From positions 1-54,037 of the forward strand of contig NZ_JYON01000036.1 in NCBI RefSeq assembly GCF_000952155.1: a DNA stretch of 54,037 nt, written 5' to 3'. How positions within the stretch are numbered: the stretch's first letter is position 1; the number at the start of each line of letters is the position of its first letter. A model generated the notes under the pieces. The model was not told where the DNA came from and made no database searches. It saw only the letters and a list, made by a program, of their open reading frames with translations. Made by a program: the position numbers and the translations under genes. The DNA comes from Aliterella atlantica CENA595 (GTDB lineage Bacteria > Cyanobacteriota > Cyanobacteriia > Cyanobacteriales > Chroococcidiopsidaceae). Below are positions 43,504 through 51,400 of the stretch, in pieces.

Positions 43504-44825
43504 AAAACGTCAAACTTGCGAAATTTTGGGACTCCCTGCAATCGAGCTACTTTTTTGTACCCGCAGCGATCGTAGCAATTGCGATCGCTTTGGCTAATGC
43601 GATGTTAAACCTCGATCGCCAAGGCTATTATGGACCGTTGAAAAACTGGGGCTGGATATACACTGGCAGTACAGATGGTGCGCGGGCAATGCTCTCTGCC
43701 ATTTCTGGTTCGACGATTACCGTTGCGGGTACTGTTTTCTCAATTACAATTGTGGCGCTGCAACTAGCTGCGTCTAATTTTGGTCCCCGCTTGCTGCGTA
43801 ACTTCATGCACGATATTGGCAATCAAGTTGTATTAGGGACATTTATTGGCACGTTTATCTACTGCTTGCTGGTGCTGCGGACAGTGCGAGGAGACGGGGA
43901 TGATTACGACTCCTTCATCCCGCAACTATCGGTGACAATTGCTTTAGTGCTAGCGTTAGTTAGCATTAGTTTGTTGATCTACTTTATCCATCACGCCTCT
44001 ACTATCATTCAAGCATCGCACGTTATATCTGAAGTCAGCGCCGATCTCGACCGCGCTACAGAGCGATTATTTCCGGCAAAAATTGGCAAAGGCTTATCTC
44101 AATCTGGGCAATCAAAGGTAGAAATCCCAGCAGATTTTGCAGTAGATGCCTACCCAGTTAAAGCGGCAAAAAGCGGTTATTTGCAAGCAATTGATGATGA
44201 TGAGTTGATGCAAATTGCCTCAAAACTCGATCTACTAATGCGCCTAGAATTTCGACCAGGCAAGTTTGTCGTCCAAGGTAGCGAGTTAGTTACGGTTTAT
44301 TCTGGCGGACAAGTAAATCAAAAACTGACCAAAAAGTTGCGGGATGCCTTTATTTTAGGTAAAGAACGCACCGAGCAACAGGATATAGAGTTTCCCATCC
44401 ATCAATTAGTTGAAGTTGCTTTGCGGGCTATTTCGCCTGGAATCAACGATCCATTTACAGCAATTCGGTGTATTGACAGATTGAGTGCGGGGCTATCGCG
44501 CCTCGCGGGGCGAGACTTTCCTTCTCCCTACCGCTACGACGACTTGGGTAATTTGCGCGTCATTGCCCAAAGCGTGACGTTTGCAGGGCTAACTGATGCT
44601 GCCTTTAACCAGATCCGCCAGTATAGTAATTCTGATGTGGCTGTAACTATCCGTTTGCTGGAGGCGATCGCTACTATTGCTCGTTATACTCAAAATCAGC
44701 AAGATCGTGCAGCACTACGCCGCCATGCGGAAATGATTAGGCGCGATAGTCAAGAGGCAGTTACAGAAGAATTAGATAAACAAGATATTGAAAAGCAATA
44801 TCAAGCAGTTTTAAAAGCGCTTTAG
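43500..44825 (+). CDS. DUF2254 integral membrane protein
   Basis: A 441-aa protein. Four membrane helices lie in the first 170 residues (FFVPAAIVAIAIALANAMLN, GSTITVAGTVFSITIVALQL, GTFIGTFIYCLLVLR, SVTIALVLALVSISLLIYFI). The conserved LAASNFGPRLLRNFMHD loop follows the second helix, and a soluble domain with AISPGINDPFTAIRCIDRL completes the DUF2254 signature. Function is unproven. Its coupling to MscS (4-nt ATGA overlap) suggests a membrane-tension or ion-related role. It ends at TAG 44823-44825. Confidence 0.85.
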   Translation: MKNVKLAKFWDSLQSSYFFVPAAIVAIAIALANAMLNLDRQGYYGPLKNWGWIYTGSTDGARAMLSAISGSTITVAGTVFSITIVALQLAASNFGPRLLRNFMHDIGNQVVLGTFIGTFIYCLLVLRTVRGDGDDYDSFIPQLSVTIALVLALVSISLLIYFIHHASTIIQASHVISEVSADLDRATERLFPAKIGKGLSQSGQSKVEIPADFAVDAYPVKAAKSGYLQAIDDDELMQIASKLDLLMRLEFRPGKFVVQGSELVTVYSGGQVNQKLTKKLRDAFILGKERTEQQDIEFPIHQLVEVALRAISPGINDPFTAIRCIDRLSAGLSRLAGRDFPSPYRYDDLGNLRVIAQSVTFAGLTDAAFNQIRQYSNSDVAVTIRLLEAIATIARYTQNQQDRAALRRHAEMIRRDSQEAVTEELDKQDIEKQYQAVLKAL

Positions 44826-44968
44826 ATGGCAAGTAGCAAGCCAGAAACATTCTTTTAATTGCTCAAACTAGCCCAGCCGAGAAATTCGTTACTTTTGAAC
44901 AAACGCCTAACTTATACTACTCGATTGAAGCCCTGTCGCCAGGTAGTCATACTTTAGCAATGGTTTAA
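44826..44968 (+). pseudogene. Small frameshifted ORF remnant after DUF2254
   Basis: ATG 44826 directly follows the DUF2254 stop and encodes MASSKPETFF before TAA. One frame over, a continuous reading LLIAQTSPAEKFVTFEQTPN through SIEALSPGSHTLAMV ends at TAA 44966-44968. A single slip in the TTCTTTT run (44850-44856) would join the two into a 45-residue peptide. No function or family recognised; it may be the decayed end of a larger gene. Confidence 0.3.
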
Positions 44969-45005
44969 GTAGAATCAACTGTTAAAGTTTACTGAGATTT
45001 AGCGC

Positions 45006-46577
45006 ATGGCACTTGAATCAGCAATAGGCGAAGTCGCAATTGAAACAAACTTAAAGCAGTTTCTTTTGGTATTGGCAGTCTCTTTAAGCGTAGCGACACT
45101 ACCACAAATATTTAGCTGGTTTCGCCAAATTCCCTATACCTTGCTACTGGTAATTGTCGGTTTAGGTTTAGCGTTTGCTGATGTCCGCCTCATTGAACTT
45201 TCCCCTGGCTTAATCTTGTCAATTTTTCTGCCACCGTTACTATTTGAAGCTGCTTGGAATTTGAAATGGTCGCATTTGAAGCAAAACTTAGTACCGATTT
45301 GCCTCTATGCCGTTATGGGAGTTGTTATTTCCATTGTGGGGATGGCGCTTAGTCTCAATCAACTGGCAGGAATATCGTTGACTACGGCTTTACTGATTGG
45401 TGCTAGTTTGTCTGCAACCGATCCAATTTCAGTTACAGCTTTGTTTCGAGAGTTAGGTGTAGCTAGTCGTCTGACTACGTTGATGGAAGGCGAAAGCTTA
45501 TTCAACGATGGCATGGCAGTAGTTGCCTTTGGTTTTTTGGTAGCACTGCCTTTAGGAAAAGCTGAACTAGCATTTCAACCGATTGTGGTGCAATTGTTGA
45601 CTGTTGTCGGTGTTGGTATAGCGGTAGGAAGCTTAATCGGGTTTGGTATCTCCTACTTGACGCAAAGATTCGATTTACCTTTAGTAGAACAGTCGCTAAC
45701 CTTGGTTGCTGCTTATGGTACTTACTTGATTGTTGAAGATTTAGGCGGTTCTGGAGTAATTGGGGTAGTGACGACTAGCTTGATTTTGGGGAATTTTGGT
45801 TCTCGCATCGGTATGAATCCCCGCACTCGGATTATTGTCAGCGAATTTTGGGAATTTTTAGCATTTTTCGTCAATTCGATTGTGTTTCTGCTGATTGGCG
45901 ACCAAGTTCACTTTTCTACTATCGGAGACAACATCGGAATTATTGCTCTGACAATCATAGCGATGATTTGCACGCGGGCGATCGCTATTTATACCCTGAG
46001 TAGTTTCAGCAATTACTTAACCAAGTCTGCAATCGGGTTATCCGAGCAAACTATTCTGTGGTGGGGAGGGTTGCGCGGTTCTGTTTCTATTGCTCTAGCG
46101 TTGAGCGTACCTGCTAGCTTGCCAGAGCGAGATAAAATTATTGCTACTGTATTTGGTGTAGTTTTATTTACGCTGCTATTTCAGGGGTTAACCGTCAAAC
46201 CTTTAGTGCAAAAGCTCAAATTAATCGGCGACGGACCGTTACGCCAGCAGTATATGGAATTTGTGGCGCGTATTGTTGCCCTCAAGCGCGTTTTAGACCA
46301 CCTAAAAACAGACCAGCGCCCAGATATAGAGCCAGAATTTTACCGCTATCAAGAAGCCTTGGTTAAAGGCGGGATTGAGGATCTGCAATTAGAAATTAAC
46401 AAGTTACAGCAGGAGTATCCTCATCTTCAAGACTATGTAACAGAGCAAGTACGAGCAGAACTTTTAGCAATTGAAGCCAACACTTACGCTGAATTTGTCA
46501 AAGCCGGACGGTTGAATAAACAGCTATCCCCTTGGCTATCAGAAGTAGTAGGCGCTAGCGATGAGAAAGTTAGTTAA
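45006..46577 (+). CDS. Na+/H+ antiporter, CPA1 (NhaP/NHE) family
   Basis: This is a 523-aa protein with about 12 membrane helices. The CPA1 core is visible in LPPLLFEAAWNLKW, GASLSATDPISVTALFRELG (the TDP-type unwound helix), EGESLFNDGMAVVAF (the ND ion-binding motif) and WWGGLRGSVSIALALSVP (the GLRG motif). A C-terminal cytosolic region of about 100 residues includes a heptad-like EDLQLEINKLQQEYPHLQDY. It exchanges protons for sodium (or potassium) and is important for salt and pH tolerance. It fits the ion-homeostasis surroundings. Confidence 0.92.
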   Translation: MALESAIGEVAIETNLKQFLLVLAVSLSVATLPQIFSWFRQIPYTLLLVIVGLGLAFADVRLIELSPGLILSIFLPPLLFEAAWNLKWSHLKQNLVPICLYAVMGVVISIVGMALSLNQLAGISLTTALLIGASLSATDPISVTALFRELGVASRLTTLMEGESLFNDGMAVVAFGFLVALPLGKAELAFQPIVVQLLTVVGVGIAVGSLIGFGISYLTQRFDLPLVEQSLTLVAAYGTYLIVEDLGGSGVIGVVTTSLILGNFGSRIGMNPRTRIIVSEFWEFLAFFVNSIVFLLIGDQVHFSTIGDNIGIIALTIIAMICTRAIAIYTLSSFSNYLTKSAIGLSEQTILWWGGLRGSVSIALALSVPASLPERDKIIATVFGVVLFTLLFQGLTVKPLVQKLKLIGDGPLRQQYMEFVARIVALKRVLDHLKTDQRPDIEPEFYRYQEALVKGGIEDLQLEINKLQQEYPHLQDYVTEQVRAELLAIEANTYAEFVKAGRLNKQLSPWLSEVVGASDEKVS

Positions 46578-46910
46578 GTAAAAAGCTTCAAACCGAACGC
46601 ATACAGACTGTTCGCGGCATGGGCGATCGCTTGAAAGTTTAATCGATCGCGATCGCCATATTAGGGTTTTCATGAAAAAACTCTCATAAACATTTCATGA
46701 CCAGTTCACCAAGAACTGTGAAACTACAAGTTAAGTACCCAGATATAATTTGCGTGCTTGTCAAGTCAATTTTAAAGGGTAAAAGTTAAGAGGAAAGGCA
46801 AAGGAAATTGCATCTATTTTCGTTTCCTTTCCTTCTTTCCTACTACTTGCTAGCTGGAAATCTGTCGTTCAACTCGATCGCCTCACGCCTGAAAGTTTGA
46901 TTAATTAGTA
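46578..46910. other. Convergent intergenic region with hairpins
   Basis: 333 nt between the antiporter (plus) and the small minus-strand gene. It contains overlapping HIP1 sites near 46642-46659, a purine/pyrimidine hairpin at 46792-46840 (GGAAAGGCAAAGGAAA against TTTCCTTTCC) that may terminate the antiporter transcript, and most of the 16-bp inverted repeat at 46886-46925. Confidence 0.5.
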
Positions 46911-46925
46911 TCAAACTTTCAGGCG
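46886..46925. terminator. Perfect 16-bp inverted repeat overlapping a stop codon
   Basis: CGCCTGAAAGTTTGAT (46886-46901) and ATCAAACTTTCAGGCG (46910-46925) are exact reverse complements around an 8-nt loop. The right arm contains the final codons and stop (TGA, 46913-46911) of the 50-aa minus-strand gene. It should form a very stable stem at the transcript end. No U-tract, so it may act as a barrier or mRNA-stabilising hairpin rather than a classical terminator. Confidence 0.6.
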
Positions 46926-47063
46926 ATCGCGGGTAACTGGTAAAATGCTCTGCGTCCTTTCTTCTAAACCTGGACGGTATTGCAACCAGGCAAACATAGC
47001 TGCCGTACCGAGAAAAATCAAAGTAATGGCTGCTACTAGCTGAACCATAAGGTCATAACGCAT
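46911..47063 (-). CDS. Small single-helix membrane protein (50 aa) after the ferric-reductase-like gene
   Basis: ATG 47063 opens a 50-residue frame: MRYDLMVQLVAAITLIFLGT, then a helix end AAMFAWLQYRPGLEERTQSI, finishing LPVTRDRLKV. One strong transmembrane helix (about 6-27) is followed by a charged cytosolic tail. It lies 15 nt downstream of the flavoprotein gene on the same strand and is probably co-transcribed. The stop is embedded in a 16-bp hairpin. No Shine-Dalgarno beyond weak purines. Family unknown to me. Confidence 0.5.
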   Translation of the reverse strand: MRYDLMVQLVAAITLIFLGTAAMFAWLQYRPGLEERTQSILPVTRDRLKV

Positions 47064-47078
47064 AATCTGTTAATTTTG

Positions 47079-48422
47079 CTAGACGATATTGTAATGTTCC
47101 ATGTGGACGTTCGTAACAGGCACTCCCAAGTCGTGCAAGGCTGCCTCTACTTGCTCCATCATTTTTGGTACAGCGCAGATGAAGTAGTTACGAGTTGCGG
47201 GACGTTTAGGGATGTAGCGTTGCAGCAACTCTTTGTCAACGTAGCCACTTTCTCCCGACCAATCTTCTGATGGTTCTCGCAGCACGTGGACCACTGTAAT
47301 GTCTAACTTGTCTTTTAAAGCCTCAATTTCTTCGCGATAAGTAATGTCTTCCCACGACTTACTAGAGTAAATCAACAGTAAAGGACGTTCGTCTTCGCGT
47401 TCGGCTAAGGTGACAAGCATACTCATAATTGGTGTAATGCCTATACCGCCAGCAATCAAGACAAATCCGGCTGTATCCTCATAGCGGTCGGTGGTAAAAA
47501 CTCCATAAGGACCGTCAAGGTAAGCTTTCGTGCCTGGTTTTACATCTTTGATTGTGTTTGTAAAGTCTCCTACAGCCTTAATCCCAAACTCTAAGCGATC
47601 TGGATGTGTGGCACTAGAAGCGATAGAAAAAGGGTGTTCTCTCATCCGAAACGGAGAAATTTGCAAAGTTATCCAAGCAAATTGACCTGGTTGGAAATTT
47701 AGCCCTTGATGGCTTCTCGGTCGCAAAACTAGATTCCAGACATTACCTCGGTGGGGAATTACAGTTTCTACCAAATAAGGTTTTTTGAGCATAAACAAAG
47801 GCTTGAGCAAGCGGACGTACAATAGCAGCCACAGCGCCGCCGCCGCCATACCCACCCAAATAATTTGCTTCCAGAATAGTTCTAAATAGTTGCCTACACC
47901 CAAAGCATGACCTAAACCAAAACCAACGGCGATCGCTGCTAAAATGCCATGAGCAAGCCGCCAAGGCTCGTAAGGTATATGCAGGCGTTTGCGCCAAATT
48001 GAGGTCACAACCAGCGCAATCAGCGCCAATGTAGCTATTACTGCTGCTCTAGCCCGCCAAGGAGCTTGAAAGAAATTTAATAGTTGCAGTGTTTCTGGGT
48101 TGTCGATAAACAAAATTAATGGATGCACAAGGATGAAAAAGAAGGCAACTACTGAGGTGTAGCGATGAAACTGAAGAATTAGATCGATTCCGTAAGAATC
48201 TTCTATAGGGTGGAGCCGAGCAGTTAAAGCAAATTGCATTGCCATCATTGCTAGCCCAATGAAGCCAAGGGCGACAGAAAATTCTAGCCAAAAGCTCCGT
48301 TCTGCGTTTGGTGTAGGCGGGTAAAAAAGTAGAACCAGTAAGGGTAAAACAATAATTCCTAAATATACAGCTATCCAAGACATCCCAATAACTATGGGAT
48401 TTCTCATTAGTAGACTTCTCAT
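47079..48422 (-). CDS. Ferric reductase-like transmembrane flavoprotein
   Basis: A 447-aa membrane oxidoreductase. The N-terminal half is a six-helix ferric-reductase-like domain, with His pairs in LQFHRYTSVVAFFFILVHPL and RLAHGILAAIAVGFGLGHAL as candidate haem ligands. The C-terminal half is an FNR-type module: FAD motif MREHPFSIASS, GPYGVF, and NAD(P)-binding IAGGIGITPIMSML, ending near CAVPKMMEQVEAAL. It would pass electrons from NAD(P)H across the membrane to ferric iron or another acceptor. ATG 48422 has AGGAGG at 48433-48438. It lies 29 nt downstream of the holin-like gene. Confidence 0.85.
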   Translation of the reverse strand: MRSLLMRNPIVIGMSWIAVYLGIIVLPLLVLLFYPPTPNAERSFWLEFSVALGFIGLAMMAMQFALTARLHPIEDSYGIDLILQFHRYTSVVAFFFILVHPLILFIDNPETLQLLNFFQAPWRARAAVIATLALIALVVTSIWRKRLHIPYEPWRLAHGILAAIAVGFGLGHALGVGNYLELFWKQIIWVGMAAAALWLLLYVRLLKPLFMLKKPYLVETVIPHRGNVWNLVLRPRSHQGLNFQPGQFAWITLQISPFRMREHPFSIASSATHPDRLEFGIKAVGDFTNTIKDVKPGTKAYLDGPYGVFTTDRYEDTAGFVLIAGGIGITPIMSMLVTLAEREDERPLLLIYSSKSWEDITYREEIEALKDKLDITVVHVLREPSEDWSGESGYVDKELLQRYIPKRPATRNYFICAVPKMMEQVEAALHDLGVPVTNVHMEHYNIV

Positions 48423-48451
48423 CTGGCGATCGCCTCCTAATTTTGCTACGG

Positions 48452-48805
48452 TTACAATCTAAGTGCTGCAAGCAGATTAAAGAGTAGGGAGTTAATTACA
48501 CTCAAGGCGATCGCGCCAATCAAAGCGCTCCAAATTCCATAACGCAAGCGAAACCCTGGAACTATTGCTGCTGCTAGTCCGAAGATAATTGCATTCAACA
48601 CAAATAGAAACAACCCAAACGTTAGCAAAATCAAGGGAAAAGTAAAAAACCCTAGTATTGGTCGTAAAATTGCATTCAAAATTCCAAATACTACTGCTGA
48701 TATTGCTGCTTTACCAAAACTGTCAATTTCTACCCCTACTGGTAGTCGAGAAATAATCAGAAAACTAAGCGTGGTAACTAACCAAGAAACAAATAATCCA
48801 GTCAT
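48452..48805 (-). CDS. Phage-holin-family (DUF360-type) four-helix membrane protein
   Basis: About 117 aa and four hydrophobic helices: LFVSWLVTTLSFLIISRLPV, KAAISAVVFGILNAILRPIL, FPLILLTFGLFLFVLNAIIF and SALIGAIALSVINSLLFNLL. The NAILRPIL and TLPLTLLTFGLF-like blocks mark the PF04020-type holin-like family, mostly chromosomal proteins of unknown role rather than phage lysis genes. ATG 48805 has GGGAG about 9 nt upstream; GTG 48820 is a weaker alternative. It is probably co-transcribed with the flavoprotein downstream. Confidence 0.8.
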   Translation of the reverse strand: MTGLFVSWLVTTLSFLIISRLPVGVEIDSFGKAAISAVVFGILNAILRPILGFFTFPLILLTFGLFLFVLNAIIFGLAAAIVPGFRLRYGIWSALIGAIALSVINSLLFNLLAALRL

Positions 48806-48961
48806 GGCAAAAACTCCCACATAATAACTATTTGATTTCGCTTGCGTCTGTTTGTGCTTCTAGTATTGACAACAAAAGTTACTCAAAAGTGATACATATA
48901 AGCCAAGTTAGCGCCCAATATACTTGGTTAACAATAACCCTGTTTAAACTTAAAACATCTA

Positions 48962-50011
48962 CTAAAAGGTAGAACTTCTTGCAGCGCTTCTAACTTCTTC
49001 AATTTCTCCAACTTCAAAAATCAACGTAAATTTTTGACCAATCTCTTTTTCTAAAAATTCTTCTAAAAGCATTACTTGTCTTGGAGTTACAGGTTCTTTA
49101 CTCCGAACGCTCAAGCGGACTTGAGGCGGGTTAGAGAACCAATTAACATCGCTGTTAAGTAATACCATGCGTTGCAATGTAAAAGTTCGATTTAGCAGTG
49201 CTTGCCTAACACTAGCTTCAAGCTGAGATTGCCTGATTAATCTAAATAGCCCTGCACTCAAAGGGACAATCAGTATGCTAGTAAAAGCCAGCGTCCAAAG
49301 TAGAGCTTTACGCGCACGCCTTACAGAAGTACAACCTGTAATTAAAAATGTCAGCATACAAGAAAGAGTAATGCCCAACAAATTAGTTAAATAAAGCAGA
49401 GTTGCACCCAGACTAAGCCCCCAATTAGCATGAGCTAAACCTAAACCAACAACACAAATTGGTGGCATCAGCGCAACAGCGATCGCCGTTCCTGCTACAC
49501 TTTCAGAAATCTTCGGCTGTACTTTAGCAAAACCACTGATCCCTCCAGCAGCAATAGCTATGCCTAAGTCTAGTAAAGTGGGTGCTGAACGGCTGATAAT
49601 CTCGCTACCAAATACGGGCAAGCTTACTAAATAGCCGATAAAAAAAGCTAAAGCAATTGCCAGAAAAGTTCCCACTAAGATTGCTATTGAACCTTTACGA
49701 AAAAGGATAACATTGCCTTCTAATGCTCCAAATGCTACTCCGCGAATTGGCAACATCAAAGGAGCAATAATCATCGCCCCAATAATTACCGCCGCACTAT
49801 TGGAAAGCAGCCCTAATGTAGCAATTACACAGGAACCTAAAATCAATACCAGGTAAGTAATACTTATGGTCGATTCTTCTAGCAATCCTCGACGCATTTC
49901 CTCTACTTGCTGTAGCGGAATTTTTTTATCTTTTAAGTTATTAAAGCGAGCGCGTATATTGTTTATCTTTGACAAGCTGCTATTCCTTGTATTTTGGTTG
50001 CAAGCAGGCAA
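48962..50011 (-). CDS. DUF389 membrane protein (short form)
   Basis: This is a 349-aa protein. Five or six helices follow a polar start of about 50 residues; the family core reads AAVIIGAMIIAPLMLPIRGV with GSCVIATLGLL before and AVALMPPICVVGLGLAHANW after. A C-terminal soluble segment of about 70 residues (KEPVTPRQVMLLEEFLEKEI) follows. It is a paralogue of the DUF389 gene at 39834 but lacks that protein's N-terminal domain. The annotated start is TTG 50011 without a good ribosome site; ATG at codon 39 is the main alternative. It lies 106 nt behind the rhodopsin gene on the same strand. Confidence 0.8.
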   Translation of the reverse strand: MPACNQNTRNSSLSKINNIRARFNNLKDKKIPLQQVEEMRRGLLEESTISITYLVLILGSCVIATLGLLSNSAAVIIGAMIIAPLMLPIRGVAFGALEGNVILFRKGSIAILVGTFLAIALAFFIGYLVSLPVFGSEIISRSAPTLLDLGIAIAAGGISGFAKVQPKISESVAGTAIAVALMPPICVVGLGLAHANWGLSLGATLLYLTNLLGITLSCMLTFLITGCTSVRRARKALLWTLAFTSILIVPLSAGLFRLIRQSQLEASVRQALLNRTFTLQRMVLLNSDVNWFSNPPQVRLSVRSKEPVTPRQVMLLEEFLEKEIGQKFTLIFEVGEIEEVRSAARSSTF

Positions 50012-50117
50012 GAGGCATAAAAAAGCGTTTTAATACCCTATAGTAAAACGGATACTAACACCTAAATTCATTGATAAAAATTTATCTTTTAGCGATCGCT
50101 AATACCTGTTGCAAATT

Positions 50118-50921
50118 TTAGGCTCTATTTCTCCTTGCTAAACGCCGCCGCTCTGAATCATTAGTTATACTGCCCAAAAAATGCATAACATTGCTCACAG
50201 TGTTATCAACGCTAGTTGGCGATGAGCTACTTAGGTTGCGTAAGCCGTGTAAATCGATGACGCTAAATCCTACTTTAGAAAAGAAAGGAATTAAGCAAAA
50301 TAGAAATGTATCGACGGTTTGATTAAAAACCCCAAACCCAGAAGGACCAAGAATCCACACAACTGGATAACAAATCCATAGCACTGTGAAATAGGTCGTT
50401 AGGCGATCGTAAAAGCTTGATAACTCCGCTCCTTGGCTTCTAGTTTTGGCACGCAGAGGTCCCCAAATTCCGCCTAAAACAACCAAAAAAGCAATAACTC
50501 CGTTGATATACCACAAGTATCTCACCCAAGGTACTGTCGATAAATCAGCAACCAAGCCACAAACGACGACAATTACTTGTGTCATCATCAATGAAGCAAT
50601 TAGCGTCCAGTCTTTTTTTTGTAGATGGTGCATTGCTGTCCAAGATAAGGCTAATAGCAACAACGGTGTAGTTACAACCCAATCTATATAGCGGGCAAAA
50701 TGGGCAATTTGCCCTGCAACTTCAATTTTTCCCTGTTCTAATTCCCCATGCGGCAAAGTCATTGACAGATAAGCTAAACCTGACCAAATAGGAATAAAAG
50801 ACGCAACTAAATATTCGTATCGGGGAACGCCGCGCGGGTTTTTGCCTAGTAATATAAAGTGAATAGCACCGATCGCCATGCCAATAATGTATAGCCAATG
50901 AAATAAAGCTTGCAAATCCAT
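50118..50921 (-). CDS. Sensory-type microbial rhodopsin, Anabaena sensory rhodopsin-like
   Basis: A 267-aa seven-helix retinal protein. The helix C block ARYIDWVVTTPLLLLALSW carries the counterion Asp80 and Thr84. The bacteriorhodopsin Asp96 position is Ala91, where Anabaena sensory rhodopsin (ASR) has Ser86. Helix G has the Schiff-base Lys216 in IPFFSKVGFSVIDLHGLRNL, with Pro212 (ASR Pro206) and Asp223 (ASR Asp217) kept, and Asp204 (ASR Asp198) present. This residue set is ASR-specific, so photochromic sensing rather than proton pumping is expected. The C-terminal tail is basic (SERRRLARRNRA). No ASR transducer gene or retinal-forming dioxygenase is in the window. GAGG precedes the ATG. Confidence 0.93.
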   Translation of the reverse strand: MDLQALFHWLYIIGMAIGAIHFILLGKNPRGVPRYEYLVASFIPIWSGLAYLSMTLPHGELEQGKIEVAGQIAHFARYIDWVVTTPLLLLALSWTAMHHLQKKDWTLIASLMMTQVIVVVCGLVADLSTVPWVRYLWYINGVIAFLVVLGGIWGPLRAKTRSQGAELSSFYDRLTTYFTVLWICYPVVWILGPSGFGVFNQTVDTFLFCLIPFFSKVGFSVIDLHGLRNLSSSSPTSVDNTVSNVMHFLGSITNDSERRRLARRNRA

Positions 50922-51400
50922 AATTTACCTCACAATCGTTGAAAATTGGACATTTTTAGAGAATAAGACGTTGTGTCTACTTATAAGTCCAATTTGCTTT
51001 CTGGCTATTCGTTTTTTTAATGAATCATTATTACAGTTTGCTTTTTATCTATCTACAGAGTGAGTTAAATATTAATTTTGCTGTCAATCTGAAGTACAAA
51101 CAATTTTTACAGGCGTTTAAAAGCTTGAAACTTTCTTGAGTTTCTATTAGAGGAAGAACAGATACAACACTTCACAAAGATTACAGCCTAAAGTTTATTG
51201 TTTCTAATTAAGTTCAACTTATTTAAAAAAGTCTATTTTTAGCATTGTCTGGAAAAGTGAGTAAAAAATGACAGTTATCACTTTCTAGTCACATTTGTCT
51301 CTAAAACTAAATTTAGGTAGAGACTTGCACGATCGCGTAAAACTATCGAATCCGCTTTAGTTGTGGGATTGCCCTACCATACCCTCTCGGAGCGAACAAT
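50922..51400. other. Divergent promoter region between rhodopsin and P-type ATPase remnant
   Basis: 479 nt, AT-rich, no gene. Contains the inverted repeat at 50943-50995 close to the rhodopsin start, a palindrome ACTTATAAGT at 50979-50988 within it, and GGAG about 10 nt before the ATG at 51401. Confidence 0.45.
50943..50995. promoter_or_regulatory. 9-bp inverted repeat in the rhodopsin upstream region
   Basis: AAATTGGAC (50943-50951) and GTCCAATTT (50987-50995) are exact reverse complements 35 nt apart, beginning 22 nt upstream of the rhodopsin ATG. They could be paired operator half-sites or a leader stem. The intervening palindrome ACTTATAAGT adds symmetry. Confidence 0.4.

Noticed and set aside
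48452..48805. Prophage remnant suggested by the holin-like protein
   Set aside because: The family is mostly chromosomal and no endolysin, structural or integrase gene is nearby.
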